Shown here: one piece after another, positions 1 through 6,178 of the stretch
Position numbering within the stretch: position 1 is the first letter of the stretch
Layout of the letters: each line of letters starts with the position of its first letter
Origin: Desulfobacteraceae bacterium
GTDB taxonomy: Bacteria > Desulfobacterota > Desulfobacteria > Desulfobacterales > Desulfobacteraceae
Direction: 5' to 3'
Assembly: GCA_011390435.1 (NCBI GenBank)
Contig: JAABSK010000120.1
Coordinates: 1 to 7,656, forward strand
DNA length: 7,656 bases
Translations under genes and position numbers: made by a program
The notes under the pieces: generated by a model
Told to the model about the DNA's origin: nothing
What the model saw: only the letters and a program-made list of their open reading frames with translations
The model's database searches: none

Positions 1-898
1 TGAATTCACTTACGGCATGTTTCTGGGCGCTTTGCAGCAGCGCTCAAAGCTTGAAACCCTGATCCGGCAGGCCCTGTCCATTGATATCCCTGAAGATGTG
101 AAAACAGCTGCAAAGGGATGGCTTGAAAACATGAAAGATCCGATGGAATCCAGGCAATACGGAAATACATTAAAAGCGCTTTTGCCACAGTATCAGCAGA
201 ACGCTTTACTCAGTGAAATTTACAGTCTGGCCCAACATTTCACCAAAAGGTCATACTGGGTTTTTGTCGGAGACGGCGCAGCATATGACATCGGTTTCGG
301 CGGGCTTGATCATGTCCTGTCCACGGGTGAGGATATCAACATACTGGTCATGGATACGGAGGTATATTCAAATACCGGCGGACAGTCATCAAAGGCCACA
401 CCCACAGGTTCTGTGGCCAAATTTGCGGCATCCGGCAAAAAAACATCCAAAAAGGATCTGGGACGTATGGCCATGACATATGAATATGTGTACGTCGCAT
501 CCATTGCCATGGGTGCTGATAAAAACCAGATGATGAAAGCCTTTATCGAAGCTGAATCCTACGACGGGCCTTCAATTATTTTGAGCTATGCATCCTGTAT
601 CAACCATGGGATCAAAAAAGGCATGGGTAAAAGCCAGGAAGAGATGAAGCTTGCGGTGGATTCAGGATATTGGCCATTGTACAGATACAATCCTGTTTTG
701 AAGACAGAAGGGAAAAATCCTTTTGTGCTGGATTCCAAACAGCCGGATGGAAGTCTTCAGGAATTTCTGGCCGGTGAAATCCGTTATGCCTCATTGCATA
801 AAACCTACCCCGAAAGTGCCAGGGACCTTCATATGCAACTTGAAAGAGAAATTTCAGACCGGTATCTGACCTTAACAAAAATGGCAGATATTCAATAG
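1..898 (+). CDS. nifJ: Pyruvate:ferredoxin (flavodoxin) oxidoreductase, C-terminal part (5' end outside window)
   Basis: Oxidatively decarboxylates pyruvate with CoA to acetyl-CoA and CO2 in the cytoplasm, passing electrons to ferredoxin or flavodoxin. The frame is open from the first base; base 1 ends a codon and base 2 begins the first full one, giving about 298 residues. This is the thiamine pyrophosphate domain of the long single-chain enzyme. Counting from base 2, the GDG motif is at residues 90-92, followed by AYDIGFGGLDHVL and then DTEVYSNTGGQSSKATPTG. From memory of the D. africanus structure, its Mg2+ ligands Asp963 and Thr991 correspond in spacing to D91 and T119 here, and its proximal-cluster ligand Cys1071 corresponds to C199 in the YASCINHG motif. 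Residue 93 is Ala where family members I know have Trp. The chain stops soon after this domain, without the long C-terminal extension of the D. africanus enzyme. Family assignment is secure; physiological direction cannot be read from sequence. Confidence 0.96.
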   Translation, partial: EFTYGMFLGALQQRSKLETLIRQALSIDIPEDVKTAAKGWLENMKDPMESRQYGNTLKALLPQYQQNALLSEIYSLAQHFTKRSYWVFVGDGAAYDIGFGGLDHVLSTGEDINILVMDTEVYSNTGGQSSKATPTGSVAKFAASGKKTSKKDLGRMAMTYEYVYVASIAMGADKNQMMKAFIEAESYDGPSIILSYASCINHGIKKGMGKSQEEMKLAVDSGYWPLYRYNPVLKTEGKNPFVLDSKQPDGSLQEFLAGEIRYASLHKTYPESARDLHMQLEREISDRYLTLTKMADIQ

Positions 899-920
899 TT
901 GTATTTCGCTGTATATCGAT

Positions 921-944
921 CCTCCTGCCGCTTTTGGCAGGGGG
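921..944 (+). terminator. Hairpin after the PFOR stop, possible terminator without a T-run
   Basis: Arms 921-929 (CCTCCTGCC) and 936-944 (GGCAGGGGG) pair over nine positions, including one T-G wobble, around a six-base loop GCTTTT. It lies 22 bases after the PFOR stop codon, where transcription would be expected to end. No T-run follows, so it may only stall transcription or protect the mRNA 3' end rather than act as a classic intrinsic terminator. Confidence 0.4.
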
Positions 945-975
945 TAGTCATGCATTTTGCGTGAAATAGTAAGGT

Positions 976-1004
976 TTGACTGGTACGCTGAATTCGTTTA
1001 CTGT
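976..1004 (+). promoter_or_regulatory. Candidate sigma-70-type promoter for hslO
   Basis: TTGACT at 976-981 matches the -35 consensus at five of six bases. It is followed after exactly 17 bases by TACTGT at 999-1004, which matches the -10 consensus at only three of six. Placement between the PFOR hairpin and hslO is sensible and would give a leader of about 140 bases. The weak -10 box keeps confidence low. Confidence 0.35.
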
Positions 1005-1047
1005 AGATTCTGGAAATTTTGTGAAATCGGATTCGAAAGGGGAAGAT

Positions 1048-1062
1048 ATGCTGCAAAAGTGA
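1048..1062 (+). other. Possible four-codon leader ORF (MLQK) upstream of hslO
   Basis: An ATG at 1048 is preceded by a purine-rich ribosome binding site (AAAGGGGAAG, 1036-1045) better than that of hslO itself. The frame closes after four codons with TGA at 1060-1062. It may be a leader peptide of the hslO transcript, the remnant of a lost gene start, or chance. The rest of the 899-1153 gap shows nothing else beyond the hairpin and the candidate promoter. Confidence 0.2.
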
Positions 1063-1153
1063 ATCTGCATCAGGATGGCTACATTCATTTTTCAATACGT
1101 ATCGTACTCACAACCATTAACTTTCAGCGTGAACCAGGGCCGGAAATAATCAA

Positions 1154-2089
1154 ATGATTAAAAAAGATATTTTTCATAAAGATGTGAAACAGCAGTTTGC
1201 AGCATCAGCCAAAGACAGACTTCACCGGTTTGTGATGGCCGACGGCATGATAAAAGGTGCCATTGTGCATGCAACCCGGGTGGTCAATGAAATGCGGGCC
1301 AATCATGAGCTGGCTCCGCTGGAGACCCTTTTGCTGGGTCAGGCGTATATTGCGGCAACGCTTCTGAGTTCCAGCCTTAAGTCCAAAAAAGACCGGATCA
1401 GTATGTCCATCAAGTGTTCCGGACCGATTCAGGGTATGGATGTTGAAGCCAATGTGTATGGTGAGGTGCGTGGATACCTCAAAACCGGCCAAATCGATGT
1501 TCCTTCCCCGGAAAAGATTAAATATCTATCCACCCTTTACGGGGCGGGATTCCTGACCGTCACAAAATACCTGGACAACGCCCCGGTTCCCTATTCCGGT
1601 CAGGTGGCACTGGAATACGGCAGCATTGCAGAGGACCTGGCCAACTATTTTCTGGTGTCAGAACAGATTCCCACCGGATTCAAACTCAGTGTATATTTCG
1701 ATGAAAATGAAACCGTCACCGGTGCCGGCGGTATCTTTTTGCAGGCCATGCCAGGGGCAGATCCTGAAATACTTGTTCTGGCAGAAAAGCAGATTCAGTC
1801 AGTGGTGTCCCTGGGTGAGTCCTTTGCCGGCGGGATCACACCTGAGACAGTTGTTGAACAGGTGTTTTCAGCGTTAGATCCCTGTATTTTAAACAGCAGC
1901 CGGGTGGAATTTTTTTGCCGCTGTTCAAAAGAGCGGATGTACAGCTATCTGAAAAGCCTGTCTGCTTCAGATAAAGCAGACATGGCCCAGAACGGGCCGT
2001 TTCCGGTTCTGGTGACCTGCCACCACTGTAATTCTGTCTATGCCTTTGATCAGGATGAATTGAAAAAGCTCGATGAATCAACCGCTTAA
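1154..2089 (+). CDS. hslO: Hsp33 redox-regulated molecular chaperone
   Basis: Cytoplasmic holdase that binds unfolding proteins when oxidised. In the reduced state four cysteines hold a zinc ion; oxidation forms disulfides, releases zinc and switches the chaperone on. At 311 residues it is close to the usual Hsp33 length. The N-terminal domain is recognisable from DRLHRFVMADGMIKGAIVHATRVV (about residues 21-44) and the LLGQAYIAATLLSSSLK stretch. The C-terminal redox switch shows the expected CxC (C255, C257 in FFCRCSKER) and CxxC (C289, C292 in TCHHCN), so all four zinc ligands are present. The start has only a weak ribosome binding site (GGAAA, about 10 bases upstream), but the N-terminus fits the family. 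It stands alone between two gaps, downstream of an oxygen-sensitive oxidoreductase, and probably has its own promoter. Family assignment is secure. Confidence 0.96.
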   Translation: MIKKDIFHKDVKQQFAASAKDRLHRFVMADGMIKGAIVHATRVVNEMRANHELAPLETLLLGQAYIAATLLSSSLKSKKDRISMSIKCSGPIQGMDVEANVYGEVRGYLKTGQIDVPSPEKIKYLSTLYGAGFLTVTKYLDNAPVPYSGQVALEYGSIAEDLANYFLVSEQIPTGFKLSVYFDENETVTGAGGIFLQAMPGADPEILVLAEKQIQSVVSLGESFAGGITPETVVEQVFSALDPCILNSSRVEFFCRCSKERMYSYLKSLSASDKADMAQNGPFPVLVTCHHCNSVYAFDQDELKKLDESTA

Positions 2090-2129
2090 GTCGTGCCGCT
2101 TAAAGATCGGGCCAGCAGAACGGTTTTCC

Positions 2130-2158
2130 TTGCAAAAATTGTGAAAAATAGTGTAAAT
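2130..2158 (+). promoter_or_regulatory. Weak candidate promoter for the iorAB-aroQ-mqnB operon
   Basis: The 98-base gap between hslO and the next gene is A/T-rich in its second half. TTGCAA at 2130-2135 resembles a -35 box, and an A/T-rich hexamer near 2153-2158 (GTAAAT) lies 17 bases on. The -10 match is poor (three of six). The call rests mostly on position: no terminator is visible after hslO, so readthrough from hslO is also possible. Confidence 0.22.
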
Positions 2159-2175
2159 CCAATGGGTAAAATAAA

Positions 2176-2181
2176 AAGGTG
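2176..2181 (+). promoter_or_regulatory. Ribosome binding site that fixes the start of the 104-residue gene
   Basis: AAGGTG ends six bases before the ATG at 2188. An in-frame GTG at 2179 lies inside this site and has no ribosome binding site of its own, so the ATG is the better start. Confidence 0.6.
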
Positions 2182-2187
2182 TTTATT

Positions 2188-2502
2188 ATGTGTAACCAAC
2201 ATGTTCATTACAGCCCTCATCCGGAAATCGTTCAGCTGATGCCGGTTCAAAAAGATCTGTACGCGGTGTATGATTCATCTTCAGCAGATGCGTTTTCGAT
2301 TGAATCGGAAAATAATAATCTCAAGCTGATCCCCGTTCTTTTCATGGCCCTGATCCGCCATGGTGATAAAACCATGGTGGAGGGTTTTTATGCAGCAGAT
2401 GCCATCCAGTCGTGCGAAGATGTCGATGGATTCAAAGGGTATGCTGTATCTCTTGCAGAAGCGGAAAGACGATATGCTGATGGGCCATGCCCTGTAAAAT
2501 AA
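2188..2502 (+). CDS. Conserved-looking hypothetical protein upstream of iorA
   Basis: I do not recognise this 104-residue protein. It has no signal peptide, membrane segment or cofactor motif. The N-terminus is rich in Cys and His (MCNQHVHYSPHPE: C2, H5, H7, H11), which could bind a metal, though nothing proves it. A hydrophobic stretch LKLIPVLFMALIRHGD (about 46-60) looks like a buried strand or helix, followed by the mixed segment KTMVEGFYAADAIQSCEDVDGFKGYAVSLAEAERRY; a small alpha/beta fold is plausible. The ATG at 2188 is chosen for its well-spaced AAGGTG site. The stop codon runs into the iorA ribosome binding site (TAAGGAG, 2500-2506), leaving nine bases between the genes, so it is almost surely translated together with iorA. 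A role linked to IorAB is an inference from position only. Composition matches its neighbours. Confidence 0.75.
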   Translation: MCNQHVHYSPHPEIVQLMPVQKDLYAVYDSSSADAFSIESENNNLKLIPVLFMALIRHGDKTMVEGFYAADAIQSCEDVDGFKGYAVSLAEAERRYADGPCPVK

Positions 2503-2511
2503 GGAGACTCC

Positions 2512-4362
2512 ATGCACAAACTACTTACAGACAGCCCGGGTAAAAGCATCATGCTTCTGGGCAATGAAGCCATTGCCAGAGGGGCGATAGAAGCTGGTGT
2601 GGCATTTGCCACCACCTATCCCGGGACCCCGTCTTCTGAAATATCCCTGAATCTTTTTCAGATATCACAGGAATCTGACCTGTATTTTGAATACAGCACC
2701 AATGAAAAGGTGGCACTGGAGGTTGCTGCGGCCGCTGCCAATTCCGGACTGCGCACCTTTTGCATGATGAAGCATGTGGGCCTGAATGTTGCGGCTGATC
2801 CGCTCATGACCCTGGCCTATGTGGGGGTGACCGGCGGAATGGTGATCCTGACAGCAGACGACCCTGCCATGTTTTCAAGCCAGAACGAGCAGGATAACCG
2901 GTATTATGCCAAATTCGGCAACCTGCCCATGCTGGAGCCGTCAAGCGTGGCAGAAGCCATGGAGATGACCCGGTATGCATTTGAACTGTCTGAAAAACTG
3001 CAGCAGCCCGTGTTGCTGCGCACCACCACCCGGATCAACCATTCCAATGCCTTTGTTACGTTTGGTTCGCTTCTGCCCCGGAAAACAAAAGGGTTTTTTA
3101 TTCCTGATCCCACCCGGTATGTGACGGTTCCTGCGGTGTCACGGCAGCTCCATGAAAAATTGCTGGTGAAAATGGATGCTGCAAAGCAGAATGCAGAAGA
3201 GTCTGCATACAATATGGTTCAGGGCAGCGGAAAGATGGGCATTGTCACCAATGGTGTCAGTTTTCATTATGCCCTGGATGCTGTCAAGGATCTCGGAGTT
3301 GAAAAAGAGACCCGGATATTGCGGCTGGGATTTTCAAATCCCATGCCGGAAAAACGGATCAAGTCATTTTTAAGCGGGTGTGAACGGGTTCTGGTGATTG
3401 AAGAAGGGGAGCCGTTCATGGAAGAAGCAATCAAGGCCTTTGCCCAGGAAGCCGGATTGACCATGCCCATCAATGGTAAATCTCAGACACTGTTTTCAAA
3501 ACTGTCAGAATATGATCCTGCCATGGTCCGGGAAAAAATTGCAGCGGATTTCGGGTTTGCGTATACCCCCACACCCAGCGTATCCATGGAAAATGTTCCT
3601 CCCATTCCGGCACGGCCGCCAAACCTGTGCTCCGGCTGTTCCCACAGGGCCACGTTTTATGCGGTTCAGCAGGCAGCCGCAGACATGGACATTATTTGTC
3701 CCAATGATATCGGGTGCTACACCCTTGGATTTTTACCCCCGCTGAGTACGGGTGATTTTGTCATCTGCATGGGCTCGTCTGTCAGCACCTCCTGCGGATT
3801 TTCCAGGGCAACGGATCAGAAGGTCGTCTCGTTTATCGGGGACTCCACCTTTTTCCACTCCGGAATTACCGGCCTGGTCAATGCCGTGTTCAATCAGCAC
3901 AATTTTACCCTGGTGATCCTGGAAAATGACATCACCGCCATGACCGGGCATCAGCCCCATCCTGGTGTGGATATGACCCGGTTCGGTCTTGACAGCCATA
4001 AACGGGTTGATATTGAAACACTGGTCCGGGCACTGGGGGTTGAGCATGTGAGCGTCATCAAGCCGTTCAAGGTGAAAAAGAGCATTGAAACCATTGCGGC
4101 TGCCCTGGAATACAAAGGGGTGTCCGTGGTGATCTCACAGGAGCCCTGTGCATTGTATGCCAAGAGTCTGAACCTTCTCAAGCCCAGAGCATTCAAGGTG
4201 TCTGACCGGTGTGTTGACCACCGTGACTGTATTGACAGCATTGCCTGTCCATCTTTTTACCTGGAAAACGGCCGGGTCAGAATTGATGCAGACACCTGTG
4301 TGGGCTGTGCGCTGTGTGCCCAGATCTGCCCTGAAAATGCCATAACTCCGTTAAAGAAATAA
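2512..4362 (+). CDS. iorA: Indolepyruvate ferredoxin oxidoreductase, alpha subunit
   Basis: With IorB it oxidatively decarboxylates aryl-pyruvates (indolepyruvate, phenylpyruvate, 4-hydroxyphenylpyruvate) to aryl-acetyl-CoA and reduces ferredoxin; the reaction can run in reverse in some anaerobes. The 616 residues follow the family order. The N-terminal pyrimidine-binding domain has YPGTPSSEI at 36-44. The TPP-binding domain has CSGCSHRATFYAV from 373, GDSTFFHSGI at 443-452 and ENDITAMTGHQPHPG at 471-485. A C-terminal ferredoxin-like domain spans about 565-610. Its second cluster motif is intact (C596, C599, C602, C606). The first reads C567-x5-C573-x5-C579-P, with His570 where the archaeal-type motif CxxCxxCx5CP has its second Cys. 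The ribosome binding site AAGGAG lies five bases before the ATG. iorB follows after 13 bases. Substrate preference cannot be settled from sequence. Confidence 0.95.
   Translation: MHKLLTDSPGKSIMLLGNEAIARGAIEAGVAFATTYPGTPSSEISLNLFQISQESDLYFEYSTNEKVALEVAAAAANSGLRTFCMMKHVGLNVAADPLMTLAYVGVTGGMVILTADDPAMFSSQNEQDNRYYAKFGNLPMLEPSSVAEAMEMTRYAFELSEKLQQPVLLRTTTRINHSNAFVTFGSLLPRKTKGFFIPDPTRYVTVPAVSRQLHEKLLVKMDAAKQNAEESAYNMVQGSGKMGIVTNGVSFHYALDAVKDLGVEKETRILRLGFSNPMPEKRIKSFLSGCERVLVIEEGEPFMEEAIKAFAQEAGLTMPINGKSQTLFSKLSEYDPAMVREKIAADFGFAYTPTPSVSMENVPPIPARPPNLCSGCSHRATFYAVQQAAADMDIICPNDIGCYTLGFLPPLSTGDFVICMGSSVSTSCGFSRATDQKVVSFIGDSTFFHSGITGLVNAVFNQHNFTLVILENDITAMTGHQPHPGVDMTRFGLDSHKRVDIETLVRALGVEHVSVIKPFKVKKSIETIAAALEYKGVSVVISQEPCALYAKSLNLLKPRAFKVSDRCVDHRDCIDSIACPSFYLENGRVRIDADTCVGCALCAQICPENAITPLKK
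3322..3348 (+). repeat. Imperfect inverted repeat inside iorA
   Basis: Arms 3322-3332 and 3337-3348 can pair over 11 bases around the loop TTCA, with one unpaired base (T3344). The core TGGGATTT/AAATCCCA is perfect. It is coding sequence for the RLGFSNPMPE region, so a chance origin is possible. Confidence 0.45.
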
Positions 4363-4375
4363 GGACTGACAATAT

Positions 4376-4975
4376 ATGGAAACAACTCGATTAATCATGG
4401 TGGCAGTGGGAGGACAGGGCAATCTGCTGGCGTCCAAGGTTCTGGGGGAAGCAGCCCTGATATCCCGTGTGCCGGTCAGGATGAGTGAAATTCACGGAAT
4501 GGCCCAGCGCGGCGGTGTGGTGGAATCTGCCATTGTGTTTGGTGATGCCACCAGCACCATTATTTCCGATGGTGAAGCAGACATTCTTCTGGGATTTGAA
4601 CCGGCTGAAACCTTAAGAGCACTGAACCGGTGCAGTTCAAAGACCCGGGTGATCACAAACACTGCGCCGCTGCCGCCGTTTACCGTATCCATCGGTAAGG
4701 GGGTATATCCTGAAGTGGAAACAATTACAGCCCTTTTGAAGGAGAAATGCGCCAGCTTGGTGGCCATTGATGCCATGGCCCTGGCCAAGGCCGCCGGCAG
4801 TCCCATGAGTGTGAACATTGTTCTGCTGGGAGCCCTGATTCAATCCGGCAGCCTGGGATTTTCTAAAGAGAATGTTATTGAGGCGATCCAGCGAAGAACC
4901 AAAGCAGCGTTTCTGGATAAAAACATCAAGGCCTTTGAGCTGGGGTATCAGGCAGCCCTGGATTGCCAGGCCTGA
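4376..4975 (+). CDS. iorB: Indolepyruvate ferredoxin oxidoreductase, beta subunit
   Basis: Small partner subunit of IorA. It belongs to the 2-oxoacid:ferredoxin oxidoreductase gamma-type domain, which helps bind CoA and completes the active site. At 199 residues it has the usual length. A glycine-rich motif VAVGGQGNLLASKVLGEAA begins near residue 9, followed by the diagnostic EIHGMAQRGGVVESAIVFG at about 38-56, and a SDGEADILLGFEPAETLRAL segment from about 64. No iron-sulfur cysteine motif is present, as expected for this subunit. The stop of iorA carries the start of the iorB ribosome binding site (TAAGGA, 4360-4365), ten bases before the ATG, so the two subunits should be translated in similar amounts. 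aroQ begins 20 bases downstream. Confidence 0.94.
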   Translation: METTRLIMVAVGGQGNLLASKVLGEAALISRVPVRMSEIHGMAQRGGVVESAIVFGDATSTIISDGEADILLGFEPAETLRALNRCSSKTRVITNTAPLPPFTVSIGKGVYPEVETITALLKEKCASLVAIDAMALAKAAGSPMSVNIVLLGALIQSGSLGFSKENVIEAIQRRTKAAFLDKNIKAFELGYQAALDCQA

Positions 4976-4984
4976 AAACAGGAC

Positions 4985-4991
4985 AGGGGAG
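4985..4991 (+). promoter_or_regulatory. Ribosome binding site that fixes the aroQ start
   Basis: AGGGGAG ends four bases before the ATG at 4996. An earlier in-frame ATG at 4963 would overlap iorB and add 11 residues that do not belong to the AroQ fold, so 4996 is the start. Confidence 0.7.
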
Positions 4992-4995
4992 CTCC

Positions 4996-5448
4996 ATGAC
5001 AGAACAACGTAACCTGCTGGTGATCAACGGTCCCAATCTGAATATGCTGGGAAAAAGGGAGCCGGAAATATACGGCGGCCATACCCTTGAGATGATCAAT
5101 GCTGAGCTGGAAACGGCTGCAGCCTTAAAGAGCGTCAGGCTCATGTTTTTTCAGTCCAACCATGAAGGGGCCATTGTGGATCGGATTCATGATGCATTCG
5201 AATCCCGGGTTGATGGAATCATCATCAACCCGGGAGCTTTGACCCACACCAGTGTCGCGCTTCGGGACGCTCTCCTGCTGTTGTCCTGCCCCATTGCAGA
5301 GGTTCATCTGTCCAATATCTACAAGCGGGAGCCTTTCCGTCATAAATCCATGCTGGCGGATATTGTCACCGGCCAGATTTCCGGTTTTGGGCATTACGGG
5401 TATCACATGGCCCTGGCCGCCATTGTTGATTTGATTCATGAATCCTGA
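4996..5448 (+). CDS. aroQ: 3-dehydroquinate dehydratase, type II
   Basis: Third step of the shikimate pathway: trans-dehydration of 3-dehydroquinate to 3-dehydroshikimate, on the way to chorismate. The 150 residues match the compact type II enzyme, which usually forms dodecamers. The N-terminal LLVINGPNLNMLGKREPEIYG carries N14, R21 and the catalytic base candidate Y26. The flexible loop is followed by FFQSNHEGAIVDRI (51-64), INPGALTHTSVALRDAL (77-93, with N79 in the substrate site), and AEVHLSNIYKREPFRH (101-116), which supplies E102, H104 and R115. All residues known to matter in this family are present. It overlaps mqnB by 11 bases, suggesting coupled translation. Chorismate made downstream of this step is also the precursor of the futalosine menaquinone route served by the next gene. 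Confidence 0.96.
   Translation: MTEQRNLLVINGPNLNMLGKREPEIYGGHTLEMINAELETAAALKSVRLMFFQSNHEGAIVDRIHDAFESRVDGIIINPGALTHTSVALRDALLLLSCPIAEVHLSNIYKREPFRHKSMLADIVTGQISGFGHYGYHMALAAIVDLIHES
5203..5235 (+). repeat. Perfect 13-bp inverted repeat inside aroQ
   Basis: Arms TCCCGGGTTGATG (5203-5215) and CATCAACCCGGGA (5223-5235) are perfect reverse complements around the seven-base loop GAATCAT. The repeat lies in codons for SRVDGIIINPGA (about residues 70-81). No T-run follows on either strand, so it is not a usual intrinsic terminator. Confidence 0.9.
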
Positions 5449-6160
5449 CCTGTTGATTTTATGCGCCACACCGGTTGAGGTGTCTCATTTTCTGAGCCTG
5501 TGCCCGCAGACCGCCATCCATACAAACAGCTGCAATTACAGGATCTTGTCCGGAAAAATCGACAGCCGGTCATATGACCTGGTCATCACCGGAGTTGGGG
5601 TGTTTAATGCGGTTGCAGCCTTTTGCAACTACCTTGCCCACGCAATGCCGTTTCTGGTGATCAATACCGGCATTGCCGGGGGGTTTAAATCTGCTGGCTG
5701 CTGCATCGGGGATGTGGCTGTTGCCACACAGGAACACTATATCCACACCGGCGTCAGAACAGAAGGGCTGAAAAATCAGCCGCTGCCGTTTGATCTTCTG
5801 TCAGGTCATCCCCGCAGCCGGGAGGGGATCTACCCGTTTGATGCCCGTCAGGTCGAGGCGGTGCAGGCCCGGATCAATCAGAAAGAAAACGTTCATGACC
5901 TGCATCTGAAACAGGGGCCGTTTATTACAGTATCTGCCATAACCAATTCTTTGGAGACGGCCGAACAGATCTATTCAGCTTATGACGCACCGCTGATGGA
6001 AGCCATGGAAGGCGCTGCCTGTGCCCACGTTGCTGCGGATCGTGACATTCCTTTTCTGGAAATCCGGTCGGTATCAAACCTGGCAGGTGAACGCGATCCG
6101 GCAAAGTGGGATATTCCGCGGGCTGTTCACAACCTTGGCAGGGTTTTGGCCCTGATCTGA
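5438..6160 (+). CDS. mqnB: Futalosine hydrolase (menaquinone biosynthesis)
   Basis: Nucleoside-cleaving enzyme of the futalosine menaquinone pathway: splits futalosine to dehypoxanthine futalosine plus hypoxanthine. It belongs to the nucleosidase/phosphorylase family (MTAN-like fold). In its 240 residues, TGVGVFNAVAA (51-61), INTGIAGGF (75-83) with the following IGDVAVA (90-96), MEGAACAHVA (190-199) and EIRSVSNLAGERDPAKWD (208-225) follow the family pattern. The catalytic acid is expected at D220 in the ERD motif. The start ATG lies inside the end of aroQ and has no clear ribosome binding site, so translation probably depends on ribosomes finishing aroQ. Other nucleosidases of this fold (MTA/SAH nucleosidase, which can act on aminodeoxyfutalosine) are the main alternative, but the SNLAGERDPAKW ending favours MqnB. 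Other menaquinone genes are not in the window. Confidence 0.88.
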   Translation: MNPDLLILCATPVEVSHFLSLCPQTAIHTNSCNYRILSGKIDSRSYDLVITGVGVFNAVAAFCNYLAHAMPFLVINTGIAGGFKSAGCCIGDVAVATQEHYIHTGVRTEGLKNQPLPFDLLSGHPRSREGIYPFDARQVEAVQARINQKENVHDLHLKQGPFITVSAITNSLETAEQIYSAYDAPLMEAMEGAACAHVAADRDIPFLEIRSVSNLAGERDPAKWDIPRAVHNLGRVLALI

Positions 6161-6166
6161 CGCACA

Positions 6167-6173
6167 AAGGGAG
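6167..6173 (+). promoter_or_regulatory. Ribosome binding site supporting a GTG start
   Basis: AAGGGAG ends five bases before GTG at 6179. The next residues (QFIDVHCHLHD) are the conserved beginning of the TatD family, so GTG is the true start. Confidence 0.7.
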
Positions 6174-6178
6174 CGCCT

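Noticed and set aside
172..183. 12-base palindrome AAAAGCGCTTTT in the PFOR gene (a similar 12-mer, GGTCATATGACC, occurs in mqnB)
   Set aside because: One to two such palindromes are expected by chance, and there is no regulatory context inside these genes.
892..1095. 67-codon minus-strand frame across the PFOR-hslO gap
   Set aside because: It would start in the gap and run into the end of PFOR, with no recognisable protein features and no supporting start signals.
957..1157. 66-codon + strand frame opening with TTG and overlapping the hslO start
   Set aside because: No ribosome binding site is seen at the TTG, the translation resembles no family I know, and it covers the candidate hslO promoter. 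Treated as non-coding.
2082..2103. Octamer CCGCTTAA repeated 14 bases apart across the hslO stop codon
   Set aside because: Only two short copies with no further structure; compatible with chance or a minor local duplication.
2090..2187. Search for a terminator or riboswitch between hslO and the operon
   Set aside because: No stable GC-rich stem with a T-run and no recognisable riboswitch core could be seen.
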